Part shown: piece after piece, positions 1 to 11,940 of the stretch
Numbering within the stretch: the stretch's first letter is position 1
How the letters are laid out: every line of letters starts with the position of its first letter
NCBI GenBank assembly: GCA_017979445.1
Contig: CM030704.1
Location: 13,437,658-13,501,657 of the forward strand
Direction of reading: 5' to 3'
DNA: 64,000 bases
DNA from: Akebia trifoliata
Lineage: Eukaryota; Streptophyta; Magnoliopsida; Ranunculales; Lardizabalaceae
Position numbers and translations under genes: made by a program
The notes under the pieces: generated by a model
What the model was told of the DNA's origin: nothing
Seen by the model: the letters and a program-made list of their open reading frames with translations, nothing else
Database searches by the model: none

Positions 1-336
1 TTGACTCACGTGGCAACTTTACTAAAAATTAATTTTGAAATTCCAATACACTCGCAAATCAGTGGGTTGACTCACGTGGCAATTTTATCAAAAAAATGAT
101 TTTGAAGTTCCCACATACACACAAATCAGTGAGTTGACTCACGTGGCAACCTTATTAAAAAATCAAATTTTGAAATTCCAATGTAAATGAAAAACCAGCG
201 AGTCGACTCGTGTTAATTTAATTAAGAAAACAATTTTTAACTTCTAATGCACATGAAAAAAACAGCGAGTCGACTCGTGTTAATTTAATTAAAAACGATT
301 GTGAACTTCCATGTACATAAAATCAGTAAGTCAACC
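1..336. repeat. Degenerate ~67-bp tandem repeat inside LTR G
   Basis: About five head-to-tail units are visible. The motif TTGACTCACGTGGCA begins at 1, 67 and 134, and a diverged form TCGACTCGTGTTAAT begins at 203 and 270, so the period is 66-69 bp. A sixth unit is cut at 336 by insertion of element A, and recognisable degenerate repeat resumes after the target duplication at 19018. The array therefore belongs to the sequence A landed in, which I read as a divergent minus-strand Tat-type LTR (G). No coding potential is seen. Confidence 0.7.
332..336. repeat. Target-site duplication of element A, left copy (CAACC)
   Basis: CAACC directly precedes the TGTAGACACC start of the left LTR fragment. 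The same five bases follow the 3' LTR at 19013-19017. This pairs two LTR ends 18.7 kb apart as one insertion. Confidence 0.88.
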
Positions 337-1102
337 TGTAGACACCTCATTTTTGCATCCGCTTGATTAATCAACTCGTTAACCCGATCGCAATGATTCC
401 CAATGATGGATGTTATTTTCATTACTTTATTTTGTTACCAGAAATGTTTCAGAAATCCGGATGAGGTATCTCGAACTGACAAAACCTTAGAAACCACGCT
501 ACGCTAGGAAAATATGACCCCAGAAACATAGAAATCATCATTTTTCAGACAAAAAGAAGCTTCACGATAAAAATCACTAAAAATGACCAAATTACCAAAA
601 TACCCCTAACTTAACAACCCTAGAGCCTACGTTACGATTAAGAAAATCCTTTCGAACACATAAAACAACAAATCAAAACCAAATAAATCATTTCATCAAT
701 TTTAACAGAATTCGACAAAATTACGAAAATGCCCCTCATAAAGTTCATGACCATTTCATACAAAAGATTTCATAAATGACACAAACTAATATTTCCATTG
801 AATTCCTTACGAAAAATCATTCCTCTAAAACATCCTAGAACATTAAAACCCGACTTAAAACGTGAAAAGTCCTCTCTGGGGGTAAAATGGTAATTTCATA
901 ATTTTCATAATTAAAATTTTTGAAATTAATAAATAAAACATTAAATAATTAAAGTGAAACATTAATGAAATTAATTTAAAATTTTGAACTAAAAAAAATC
1001 GATCAATCGGGCTCTCATGAAAAATTGTTGAGGGTTCGTGAGATATTTCTTTAAGGACCCCTCCATTTGGGATCCAAAGAATTAAATATATAATAGAGGG
1101 GG
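337..1102 (+). repeat. Element A 5' LTR, truncated (first ~766 bp only)
   Basis: It begins TGTAGACACC and aligns along its whole length with the start of the 3' LTR at 17280, ending in the G-run near 1102. The remaining ~970 bp of the LTR (TATA box, R, U5) and the PBS are absent. They are replaced by an inverted LTR that starts TGAAAGCG at 1103. Confidence 0.88.
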
Positions 1103-2827
1103 TGAAAGCGTCCTCGATCCGCGGGGTGCGCAGATCCACTTTTGACCCTTGAGGTTTGGGAATCGCCACCTAGTTATTGTGGTCTAGGAACCAAACTGAC
1201 TCTAAAATGGATAAAAACTAATCTACTACAGAAAATCTGAATCTGGGGATCATGTTACGGGGTTGGAAGGTGTTAGGCACCAATCCCGCCTGGCCATTGC
1301 CGGTCTCTACTTATCCCAAATAAATCTACATCGCTAATGACAAACCTAGATTAAAAAATAAAAAAAAAACTTACATTCGATCTGCAAAAGTGCTATTCCC
1401 TCAGATCTGGTGAAAACGGCTACTTGTACCGTATTCTTTACTTCATTCTATCTCCGGATCTGATTTCTGATATCCAAGGTAAGGTATCTACTTCTTGGAT
1501 CTGGGTGCTTCGAATTTGTTGTGGATTTTTGGGATGTTTTTGAGAGGTTTTTGGGTGTTTTTTAGGCTAAAATCAGAGCAGGGGTGTTAAATAAGGAGTT
1601 GAGACTCCAAAATTAGGATTATGGAGAGGTTGTGGAGGCTTCTTCACCTACTTTTCCTAGGGTTTTTCCTTTGATACGAAACTAGGGTGTGGAGGCTCTT
1701 ATTTATAAAGTTTTTAGAAGCATTAGGGTTTGATTAGGGTTTCTTTTAGAGTTTTAATTAGGATTTTGACTTAGTCTTTAGGGTTTTAATTTAGGGTTTT
1801 GACTTTAGTCTTATGAGATTGACTTGATTAGTTTAGATTAGGGTTTTGATTTAGGATTTTGACCTTAGTCTTATGAGATTGACTTGATTAGTTTAGATTA
1901 GGGTTTTGATTTAGGGTTTTGACTTTAGTCTTATGAGATTAACTTTAATACTTGACTCTAGTCTTACTTAATTGAATTTAATTTTGACTTTAGTCTTATT
2001 TGATTAACTTTAATATCTTGACTTTAGTCTTGCTTGATTGACTTTAAATTTTTGGAGAACCCCCCTCTATTATATCTTTGATTCTTTGGACACCCAAATG
2101 GATGGGTCCTTAAAGAAATATCTTGCGAACCATCAACAATTTTTCTTGAAAGCCTGATTGATCAATTTTTTGGTTTAAATTTTATAATTAATTTTATTAA
2201 TATTTCACTTTACATTATTTAATGATTTATTTATTAATTTTAAAATTTTTAATTATTAAAATTGTGAAATTATCATTTTGTCCTCGGAGAGGATTTTCTA
2301 CGTTTTAAGTCGTTTTTAAATGTTCCAGGATATTTTGGAATCAGTTTTTCGTAAGGAATTCAATGGAAATGTTGGTTTTTGTCATTTATGTAGTTTTTTG
2401 TATGAAATGGTCGTGAACTTTATGAGGGGTATTTTCGTAATTTTGTCAAATTTTGTGAAAATTGACAAAGTGGTTTACTTGGTTTCGATTTGTTGTTTTA
2501 TGTGTTTGAGTGGGTTTTCCTAAGCGTAATGCAGGCTCTAGGGTTGTTTTGATGTAAGGGATATTTTAGTAATTTAGTCATTTTTAGTGATTTTTATCGT
2601 GAAGCTTCTTTTTGGTTTGCAAGATGATGATTTCTATGTTTCTAGGGTCGTATTTTCCTAGCGTAGCGTGGTTTCTAAGTTTTGTCAGTTCGAGATACCT
2701 CATCCGGATTTCTGAAATATATCTGGTAACAAAATAAAGCATTAGAATAAACATCCATCATTGGGAACCTTTGCGATCGGGTTGACGACTTGATTAATCA
2801 GGCGGATGCAAAAATGGGGTGTCTATA
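1103..2827 (-). repeat. Remnant H: 3' LTR of a minus-strand Tat/Ogre relative
   Basis: This is a complete LTR of about 1725 bp in reverse orientation: TGAAAGCG at the left, GGTGTCTATA at the right (the usual TGTCTACA with one change). It closely resembles the LTRs of element C. A reversed TATAAATA box lies at 1700-1707. It is followed at 2828 by a reversed PPT, so it is the 3' LTR of a minus-strand copy. The nearest explanation is a nested insertion into the 5' LTR of A, followed by deletion of most of the intruder. Confidence 0.85.
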
Positions 2828-3204
2828 GATGCCCCTCTTTGGTAGAGGGTTGAAGCAAACTAGATAGCAAATCTATTTTGGTAGATAGTGCGATATCCGA
2901 ATGCCAAAGCTAGTGACAGTTCATTTTGCAGTCTGATTTAACAATTCGTCGGGGTATTCGGATCATTGAGCGTAAAACTCTCCCCGAACTAGAAAAATGT
3001 CAGGTCCTTGAGCGCGAGCTCTCACTGGCAGTGTCAGATCCTTGAATTTTAAAAAATTCTCCTTGACTGATCTAACAACTGTGCAAGTGTGTGGGCTCAA
3101 AATCTGAGATAGATTTCAAAGAGTTTGAGTTGGAAATGAGTCAAATCTGAGCATGAAGTAAATATAAACTGAGCATAATTCCAAGAAAACCCTTGGCAGC
3201 ATCT
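2828..3204 (-). mobile_element. Remnant H: PPT and 3' end of the internal region
   Basis: Read on the minus strand, this is the conserved segment just upstream of a 3' LTR. The polypurine tract AAAGAGGGGCATC lies against the LTR, preceded by the block also found before the LTRs at 17280 and 60204, and by TATGCTCA-type repeats. One 33-bp-type unit (CCAAGGGTTTTCTTGG on the minus strand) remains. At about 3203-3206 it joins, across the shared bases TGAG, plus-strand sequence that normally lies just after a PBS. Confidence 0.75.
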
Positions 3205-5164
3205 GAGGATCAAACTTGAAAAACCCCAAGTATGGGAGTATCACTAAAATAACCTAGATTTTTTAATATTCCTTTGTTGATTTGTTTATTATGTTTTTTG
3301 TTACTTTTTACCTTATTTTATTTTTCGATTATTGAGCATGTGTTTTGATTTTAAATATTTGATTTCGACATACTGTTCTTGTGAGTCAATCAATGGTTAT
3401 CGAACGTGACCCTAAATACTGAAGGGTTTCAGAATGATTGGTTTTATTGGAGATAATATGATAATTGGTGGATCATGATGCTTGATTCTTTTACGTGTGT
3501 AGGTTTTCTTTTTATTTATTTTTTATTTTTAGGGTGTAGGCAATTGATCAATGGATAGCATTTTATTTTCTTAGTTTTGTTTTAAAAAAAAAATTTTTAA
3601 AGGAAAAAGAGTATGTATTTAACTTGTTTTTTAAGTAAAATAAACTTATTTTTCTAAAGGTAGTGCTGTCCATTGACAGCAAGAAAGAAAAAAAAAGTTT
3701 CAAAAACAAAAAAAAAGAGTTTTTTTTTAGGTTCTGTTAAGCACACAAGTTGCTGGAATTTTGGGTGCCCCTAGTGTTTAGTTTTTTCTATTTATTTTCA
3801 CACCCACTAACAGCATTGATGTGTTGGTGTGCGATGAGTAAAATCTAATTTTTTATATTCTCACATTCTCTTCTCCAAAAGAACACGTTGGTTCATAGAG
3901 AGACCGATTCGGTCTCTCTGTTCAGCCGATTGAAATCAGCGAAGATCAATATAAAAATTGTTTTTTTTAAACCCACAACATCTTCTTAAAAACGCTGTTT
4001 CAGTGTTACTAACATAGGCCTATTGAAATCAGCTTAAATCAGTCGATTGAAAATCAGTTTAGATCAGCCGATCAGTTTCCTCCAATGGAGAGGCACATAG
4101 CTTCAAATCGACGGCTCCTCTAGAGATCCCCTCAAGCTTGATCGTTTATTCTTTGCCGAAGAGAACGATGTGCTTTTTTCTTTGCTATTTTTTTTTTTTA
4201 AAAAGAAAACAAACAAAAAAAACTGGTTGATGCTTCGACCAAAGAATTCTGTGTTGATTTTTTTTTTGCCGGTTTCTACGTGTTTGGGGAGTTGGACAGG
4301 AAGAGAGAATGAAATCGAACATAAAGATGTTCGAGTTTGCTTTCTTTTTCGTACCTTAGAATAGTTCGAACCTTGATCTAATTATTGTGTTCGTGGGAAT
4401 ATGGTTTGTTCGGTCAAACCACAAGATTGTTTGACCCAAATTGATGATCGATTTACGGATTTTCTTCCCCAAATTGAATCTGCTGGATTTTTTGTGTATT
4501 TTTTAATGTTCATCGATGCTTATGAAGTTATTAGGATTTAGACTTCATTGATGGTTTGGATTGAAATCCGAGGGTGCGGCTTGCAAAATTGGAACCATCC
4601 GATGAAGTTGCAATTCTAATTCACAAGATTTAAATGTGGGGACATTTAAAAAAAAAATTCAAAATAATACGTGTTTTTGGCCATTTTAAATTGGTTTTTT
4701 TTTTTTTTTTTCTTTAGTTTTAAATCCATTTAAAAAAAATAGTAAAATCAGTTGGTCTATTTTTGTAAAACCTCTATGTGTTCCACCAATTACCACCTTA
4801 TCCTTAATTTGAAATTCTCTTAAATCTCAATTTATTTAAGGTCACTCAAGTAACCCTTGATTAAAATACAAGAATAAATATTTCGGATTAAATGTTTGCT
4901 TTTAACATGGATATATGTTTGATATATTTATTTTCAATCATGTGATTCAGTTAGTGTTGATCTCGATTAAATATTCGTGTGATTGGAATGGTGTTGATCT
5001 TGATTGAATATTCACATGATTCGAATGATTTTTTTTTAATATTCAAGTAATCCAATGTATGATTAGTTTGATTGGGCCCATAGGCCCATTTGTTTGAAAA
5101 AGGCCCTGGGCACACCCCACCCTGTTTTGCACACACCACATGCACGTTTACTGTTTTACCCACT

Positions 5165-5640
5165 TACACGTCCCATATAGCCAACGTGGCACTAGTGCGT
5201 GGCCCGGTCTATTCGGAGATGCGAAGTCATTCATGAAAACCACAACTCCAGTCACGTACCTTAGGGTATATCAAATTGGGGCATCAATACCGTCTGATCA
5301 GGTGATTCTGAGAGATATATTGATGCACCCAGGCTGGAGAAACCTGAGCCTTTGACCTATTGTAAGCCACACAGTCACATGTCCCGATTGCCAACGTAGT
5401 ACTAGTACGTGGCCGGTCCCCTCGTGGGATGCCAAACCATTTATGAAAGCTACAACTCTTGACTCGTACCCATAGGTATAAAAGATAATCTAAGTATATC
5501 AATTGCACTTCTTTGTCAAAATCGGTGCCTAAGCAAGATCTTGCCCCGCTGTACCCTACTGTACGAGGGGGATAGACTACGTCTATTCTAGACGAGAGGT
5601 ATTTAAGTGGGCCCTTGCTCAACATTGTGCTCCACCTCTC
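5165..5640 (+). promoter_or_regulatory. Conserved leader module with paired palindromes (element A)
   Basis: Two related half-modules begin near 5170 and 5380. The first holds the palindrome GCACTAGTGC (5189-5198), the second GTACTAGTAC (5399-5408), each after CCAACGT and before a CGTGG-type sequence, 210 bp apart. The same arrangement is present in B, C and D. The role is unknown; dimerisation, packaging, translation or splicing control are possibilities, not evidence. Confidence 0.5.
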
Positions 5641-6089
5641 AACTGGAGATCAAACTGATTGTTTTTTGCTTCAGAGAAGTGAATTGAGGTTTTAGATTAT
5701 CACCTATACGGTATATCAAACCAAGTCACCACGTATCGAAAGGTATATAGGTGTGCTTGGGCAAGGGTGTCCAGATAAAAATGCATTGCACGTAGTAAGC
5801 TTAGAGTCTAGAAACCTTCCCAGTAGGTCACGACTCAAACTTATAGTGGGTGTTCCCGGGTTATTTATTGATTGGAACCTATTAATTGATGAATGTATGT
5901 GAGTGCTGTGAATGATGAGATCAAAGTGTATGGTTGTCCTCAAGGATCAAAAATTTTATTTTTGAAAATTAAAATGGGTGCACTGACCCAATAAAGAATC
6001 CATTCTTTTACAATAATGACCTAGTCCATCCCGATCCAACAATCATGGTGGGCCGAGCCATTTAAATTGAAAATGGAAATCAAATTTTC

Positions 6090-6240
6090 AAAAGAAGACA
6101 AATAGTTTACAGAAAGAAAATATTTTCCAGAAAAGATTATTTTCCAAAAGAAGTGTTCTCTAGAAGAAATGTTTTCCGAGAAAAAATATTTTCCGAAAAA
6201 TATTTTCTAAAGAACAAGATTTTCTGAAAGAAAAATATTA
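6090..6240 (+). repeat. Degenerate TTTTCC/GAAAA short-period repeat before ORF1
   Basis: Irregular units of about 16-20 bp alternate TATTTTCC with AGAAAA. Related stretches lie in the same place in B (about 36770-36915) and, expanded, in C (about 53290-53530). Confidence 0.6.
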
Positions 6241-6295
6241 ATATTTTACATGGACCTTGGAAGAGAACTAAAATACCCTTTTGTGTCAAACCAGG

Positions 6296-7476
6296 ATGCT
6301 AGTCGTATGCGATAACCCAATCGATCAATTAGTCAAAACAACCGTCGTAGGGATGCACCCTGTAGAGAAGATCAATTTTGGGAGATTCATGTTGAGGAGT
6401 GCTCTCTACTTCCATGAGTTTGAGATAGACTGGAACCTTTTATATGCTATGGCTAAGCGATGGAACCCCTATCTTCACATATTCCATATGGGGTATATGC
6501 ACTTGTGCCCCACTCACGAGGATTATTGTGGCATCATGAGGATATCCAATTCAGGACCTCTAGTCAGGCCCTCATTGAAGATCGGATATTCTGGTGAACT
6601 CGCCACAGGACTAAACATTCCAAGGAAGAAGCCAAGGCCTTAGTCCATGACGGGAGATTAAACTTAATACCTTTATTGGGTCCGTATCGCTCCCGCAGTC
6701 ATCCTATCAATGTAAAACCGGAAGCCTGGCGAGCCACTAGAGATTATCGATTGTGCCTAGGAATCCTAGCCCAATACATACTGACCTCCAATAGTGATGG
6801 CCAAACTATCCCTGAGTCCTTCATAGATATAGCCTCTCAACTCTCAAGGAAAGCCAACCCAGTACCTCTCATCCTAGCTGAAACTTTCTCAGGTTTAGAT
6901 GCCATGAAAAATGGTGAGCGGGAAAGCTTCAAAGGAAGCCCCTACTTACTCTATATGTGGCTTTGTGACCGTCTGAAAATCGTACAGGTTCCTTCAAACC
7001 TCGAATATGGGTCAGAACACTTTTCCAAGACAAACCTGATAGTGCGTCACAACTCAGTCAAAGCTTGGAGTAAATGGTTAGACTCTCGCCTTGCCTGTCA
7101 TATGGATTTTAGGTGCCCTTGGTGGATGACTGATCCCCATGTTCTAGGAACCAAAGGATCCTACTATGTCCGTCTGATGGGTTTAGAAGAAACATCTTTT
7201 TACCATCCTAATCTGATCCCAGAACAGTACGACGTACCTATAGAGTTATCTTTACCTCAGCACAAAGCTTTCTTTCCCCCCGAACCTTTGACTGAAAAGT
7301 TAGTACACCTCATTGAGAAAGCTTGGAACAAGCGCACCTTAGAGTATCCAGACGGACCAGCAAAATTCAAAGAGCCAGTTGTTAGAGCCAAGAGGGTCAA
7401 GCCTGACAGCAATCCTGATGACCATCAAGACAAAGCCAAGCGTCTATGTAAAAATAGTTCAAGTCAAATTTGTTGA
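6296..7476 (+). pseudogene. Element A ORF1 pseudogene, possible plant-mobile-domain-type protein
   Basis: This is the extra ORF before gag in Ogre-type elements. I start it at the ATG at 6296. The first half is readable to about 6643; a one-base deletion near 6618 (compared with B) shifts the frame, and the rest is open from 6676 to the stop at 7476, about 394 codons in all. Near its N-terminus it has the pattern W-N-L-L...A-K-R-W-N-P-Y...F-H-M-G followed by T-H-E-D-Y, and later GSPYLLYMWLCDRL. This resembles plant mobile domain / DUF7745-type proteins. That family link is my recognition from sequence and is uncertain. The C-terminus is Lys/Arg-rich. Its function in these elements is unknown. 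Confidence 0.65.
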
Positions 7477-7786
7477 AAGATGTTTTAATATGAACATATT
7501 GTTTGTCAATCATTTTCAATAAAACTATCTTTCTTTTTGAATAAATATTTATTTCCTTTTCGAATACTCATTGTGTGAATGGATTAATTAATGGATTGGT
7601 GCACAAACCTCAATAAAATGATTCTCTAAAATGTTATCAAGGGGGTAATACTGAAATTGACTAAATCTACCTTTGGTGGGGTCATAAAGGATTATCATTG
7701 CGCCCAAACTCAAACGTCCACCTCCTAGTTGGAGTAGTAAGTCCAGTCGGTTAGAACGAACCACATTACCAAGTCAACAAGCAGAG
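7477..7786 (+). other. Spacer between ORF1 and gag (element A)
   Basis: AT-rich spacer of about 310 bp, conserved with 38162-38472 in B and still partly recognisable in C at about 52920-53150. No ORF or structural signal is seen beyond this conservation. Confidence 0.6.
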
Positions 7787-9030
7787 ATGGCTTCAGAATC
7801 TAAGCTCACAGAGATCCGTAAGATCTTGGCAGCCTTTGCCAATGATATCAACAATATAAAAGGCAAGGTGAAAATGTTGGAACAGACCTCGAAATCGACG
7901 GGAATTCCTCTAGATGACTCAAAAGGAAAAAAGGTTGAAGAGAAACGTCCACGTGAAGTCTTCGAGCTCGACGGAGACGAAGAGTATGTTGATGAAAATC
8001 CGGCGTTATCTAATAGAATGTCTCAATTGGAGTCAGCTATGAAGAGTATAAAGGCTATTGATGAAATTGCAGCAGGCATTGAAGCTCTGAACCGCATCCC
8101 TAGAATCCATTTGCCAGAGAAGTTTGTGATGCTTGAAATGGACAAGTTCAGTGGGATAGGGTGTGCGAAAACACATCTTAAGGGATATGTTACCAACATG
8201 CGCACTATGGGGCTCAGCGACGAACAGATGACATTATTGTTCTAAAGAACTTTATCAAGATCAGCACTACGTTGGCTAATGTCTCAAGATCCAGTTACTG
8301 TGGGTACATGGGAGAACATGTCGAAGGCCTTCTGGCATCAGTATAAATATAGTACTAAAATTGAGACCTCAAGAAGGGATTTGGAAGCAACTAAACAGAA
8401 AAATGGGGAGACATTCACTGATTTTATTGGTCACTGGAGGGCCAAGGCTACTCAAATGTGGGATAGACCTTCGGAGAAGGAACAAGTAGCGATTATCCTA
8501 AAGAACCTCTCTCAAGGATATGCTCAGCACCTAGTGGCCCAATACCTCCCCACTTTTGAATCCTTGTTACAAGTCGGAAGCCAACTCGAAGATGCATTTG
8601 CCTCTGGGATTCTTTCCAACCCCTCAGATAACAAGCCTAAGAAACCATATGTTCCCAAACCCAATATCAACCATACTTACATCGCCAATACCTCCGTTAC
8701 CCTAGCTCAACCCCCGGCCCGGGCTAATAACCAGGGTCACCCGAGTCAACCTCGAATTCCGCGTCAATTTATCAATTTAGGGATGACCCTTACCGTAGCT
8801 TTGCAAAAACTATTGAAAAAAGGGTTGCTTACCCCGATTCAACCTCGACCTTTACCGAATCCCTTGCCAGCCGGACACAACCCCAACTTATTCTGTGAAT
8901 TTCATCAAAATCCTAGCCATCACACGGATTGATGTATCACCTTGCGCCATGCCATTCAAAACCTCATTGATAACAAAAAGTTCACAATCCCTAACCCACC
9001 AAATGTCACCACTAATCCACTACCTACCTA
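7787..9030 (+). pseudogene. gag: Element A gag pseudogene
   Basis: Capsid/nucleocapsid precursor. The start ATG at 7787 matches the start in B, and the upstream frame here is closed by a stop. The N-terminal part is charged. The Retrotrans_gag core runs from about 8130 to 8620 (MDKFSGIG..., WENMSKAFWHQYK..., FTDFIGHW...). A zinc-knuckle-like C-x2-H...H-x-T...C motif lies at 8894-8935. The frame continues into protease without a gag stop of its own. It is broken by TAA at 8243-8245 (CAA in B) and by TGA at 8930-8932, just before the last cysteine of the knuckle. Confidence 0.85.
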
Positions 9031-11125
9031 TCAACCTCCACCAACCCTGAACATGGTTTCTCACACCCCATTACTATTCGACCCTATTTCTCTCATCCAT
9101 CCAATCCAAGTTAAACCGCCTAGTTACCCCCTTGTCGGGATAGCCTTCACTGATGAAGTTTTCACTACGAACTATGAACCATTTGATTTAACCTCGAATG
9201 ATACATATTGTTTATCCCCGCCCCGTTACGATAGCCCCGCATTCACTAGTTACATGTTGGCTCAAATGAATCTGAAAAACCCTGTACCTTTGACAGACGA
9301 AGATCCATACTTGTTGACTGAAGAAGATGAGTTTTTTTCCCTTTCTTGTGATGAAGTTAGACATATGACTCGAGGGAGAAGAGTTTTTAAGCCACAAGAA
9401 CTCTGTGTTGATAATCCTGCAGCCCTGGCAAGAAAAAAAAGAGAAGATCCCACCAAGGAAAGCATCGAAGAGGATAACTCCGTGATCAAGCAGTTAAAAA
9501 AATCAGGGGCCAATATCTCAGTATGGGGTTTACTCATGGCTTCCACTGCTCATAGGGAGGCTATTCTCAAAGCACTAAACACAGCCCAAGTTTCCCTTGA
9601 CACTTCTCCAGATCAGCTGGCCAGTATAGCAGGGGCAACTTACGTGGAGAATATCCTATCCTTCTCGAAATCAGATCTTTCGAAAGAAAGGGCAAGCCAC
9701 ACTAAGCCGTTACACATTACAGTTGACTGTAACGGGATGAGGGTACCTCTGGTTTTGATCGATAATGGGAGTGCACTGAACGTTTGCCCGCTGAAAACTG
9801 CTACTTGTCTCGGGTTTAAGACTGAAGATCTCAAGCCTACTAATCAAGGTGTTAGGGCTTATGATAACACCAAGAAGGATGTACTGGGAATTTTGCACCT
9901 TCAATTGTCCACATGCATAGCTGAATTTCCTGTGAAATTTCAGGTCATTGATATCCAGTCCTCTTTCAATTTACTGTTAGGGAGACAATGGTTACACCAA
10001 ATCAAAGCCATCCCTTCTACACTACACTAGAAGGTCAAGTTTATCAAGGATGGGTTAGTGATTACTCTCCATGGAGATGCTGAAATTGTAGGGATTATAA
10101 ACAGTACTGAAACTAAAGATGGGCCGTTGCTTGAGATTCAACCAGAACAACAGGGAGTAGAGCTCAATGGGTTCTAGTTTGAAAAGATATGCTCAGTCCA
10201 ATGGGATCAAGCCATGAAAGAATATTTTCTAATGGAAAATACCTCTAATTGCTACATGGCCAATATATTCAAGAAAATGAGATTCTTCCCTGGTATGGGC
10301 TTAGGTCGCAAGCAACAAGGTATTAAAGAGGCACTAGTGATTAAATAGGCCATCGGCACATTCGGACTAGGATATAAGCCTACTAAAGAAGATTGGGCCC
10401 AATATTGGAAGACAAAATGGGATAAGGTCATTGCTAAAAGGCAAAGGCGTACCACAGATCTCATTAAAATGAAGTCCTATCGAAAGATCCTCAATGGTTA
10501 TTTTGTGAAAGAAGGAGAAGACTTCCGCTATTGTGGGTTCCTAGAGCCTTTCATTGATCACATCACAGGTACTCGTTTGCCGGGATTTGAAATCTTCTTT
10601 GGCATGGAATGGCTCGAAAAGGAAGCAAGCACAGAAGTTAAGGAGAAGAAAGTTGAAGACTGGCAACTCGATCTGGACTCCCTCAACATCGATCAGCTAT
10701 TCATTGAAGATCATGGTATCTTAGTTTTGTCAGTTGAGAAAGGGATCCCAAATCCTCAGTCTGTAATCAAACACGCTATTGGGTCTCTATCAAATTATCA
10801 TGTAATCAGTCCTGTGTTGCATGTACAGGCTGGGTCTGTCGGTCCCATTAGTCCTGTTCAGTCTGACATGCCAGTTGAGTCCTTCATTTCTATTGAGTCA
10901 AGTAAGTTAGTTGTTTCTACTGAGTCTGTTATTTCTAGTGAGTCTGTTTTTCCTGCTAAGTCAAGTGAGTCTGTCAAGTCTGCAATGAGTCCTGTTACCC
11001 CATCTCTTTTCAATGAAATGAAAGAAATTTTTGATTACCCCGAGCGCAATAATAATTTAACTAATAATCTGGCTTCGGAGGGAGAGTCTTCTGACAAGAA
11101 GAGGAACGTCGGGCTCAACCTCTAA
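9031..11125 (+). pseudogene. pro: Element A protease and G-patch-like linker pseudogene
   Basis: The same frame as gag continues. After a Pro-rich linker comes the aspartic protease around 9715-10020, with active-site IDNGSALN at about 9760-9783 and the later hydrophobic strand ending LLLGRQW. The protease would cleave the polyprotein. Downstream, about 10260-10400, a Gly-rich motif (GMGLGRKQQ...FGLGY) looks like a G-patch, which is common between protease and RT in this lineage. Stops: TAG 10028-10030, TAG near 10177, TAG near 10346. A deletion of about 40 bp relative to B near 11090 shifts the frame, ending this reading frame at 11125. Confidence 0.8.
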
Positions 11126-11129
11126 TAGA

Positions 11130-11940
11130 GGAAGTAGAGGTTATCAACCTCAGAACAAAAGAAAGTCCTCAAGAAATTCGAATAGGGGTCACTTTATCTC
11201 CTGATGAACGCAAAGGGATAGTAGACTTGCTCAGAAAGTTCAAAGACGTATTCGCGTGGTCTTACGAGGATATGCCGGGGGTAAGCACAGATATTGTTCA
11301 ACATCGGATTCCGTTATATCCTGATGCTCGACCAATCAAACAGAAACTTCGACGTATGAAGCCGGAATGGACTTTGAAAATTAAAGAAGAAGTTACGAAG
11401 CAGATTAACGCTGGATTTTTGGAAGTAATAGAATACCCTGAGTGGATTGCTAATGTCATCCTAGTACCAAAAAAGGATGGAAAAGTTAGAATGTGTGTGG
11501 ATTTCAGAGACTTAAATAAAGTAAGCCCTAAGGATAGTTTCCCTTTACTACACATAGATGTTCTTGTGGACAGTACAGCAGGACACGCGTTGTTGTCCTT
11601 CATGGATGGATTTTCAGGGTACAATCAGATAAAAATAGACCCTCGAGATATGCACAAAACTTCATTCATCACACAGTGGGGGACCTTCTACTACAATGTC
11701 ATGCCTTTTGGTTTGAAGAACGCTGGAGCCACCTATCAAAGAGCAGCCACGACTTTACTACATGACATGATACATAAGGAAGTCGAAGTCTATGTAGATG
11801 ATATGATAGTCAAATCTAACGACTGGGGCACTTACTGGCGTTCTGCGTTAGAAAAGTTTCTCACAAGGATTCAAAAGTACCAACTCCGCCTCAACCCGTA
11901 GAAATGTGTATTTGGAGTAACTTCTGGAAAACTATTGGGA
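11130..11940 (+). pseudogene. pol: Element A reverse transcriptase domain
   Basis: Ty3/gypsy RT, copying the element RNA into DNA. Open from 11227 to 11901. Visible in order: AWSYEDMPG, the PKKDGKVRMCVDFRDLN fingers/palm motif, the first catalytic Asp in SFMDGFSGYNQI (about 11605-11640), MPFGLKNAGATYQ, and the catalytic pair in YVDDMIVKS (about 11790-11820). All three catalytic aspartates are present. A stop TAG at 11899-11901 (CAG in B) ends the open stretch. An intact RT core in a dead element suggests it was functional until fairly recently. Confidence 0.9.

Larger units (their letters stand above)
3205..6295 (+). other. Element A leader (untranslated region before ORF1)
   Basis: It starts with the block that follows the PBS in elements B, C and D, but without the PBS itself. 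It is AT-rich with long homopolymer runs. It holds a TGCTG-N8-CAGCA hairpin at 3664-3681, a conserved block at about 5060-5960 with two palindromes, and an A-rich degenerate TTTTCC array at about 6090-6240. Short ORFs occur but none is conserved between elements. The region ends in CAAACCAG, an acceptor-like sequence one base before the ORF1 ATG. Confidence 0.75.

Noticed and set aside
2320..2523. Short ORFs inside LTRs (also 855-1169, 47214-47405, 57971-58162, 61560-61748)
   Set aside because: They recur only because LTRs are duplicated, and they have no start context or domain.
5284..5625. ORFs in the conserved leader module on both strands (also 36029-36289, 54033-54359, 5140-5355, 35802-36017)
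   Set aside because: They are in a well-conserved non-coding block. The frames differ in length between copies and the conservation is at palindromes and spacing rather than codons.
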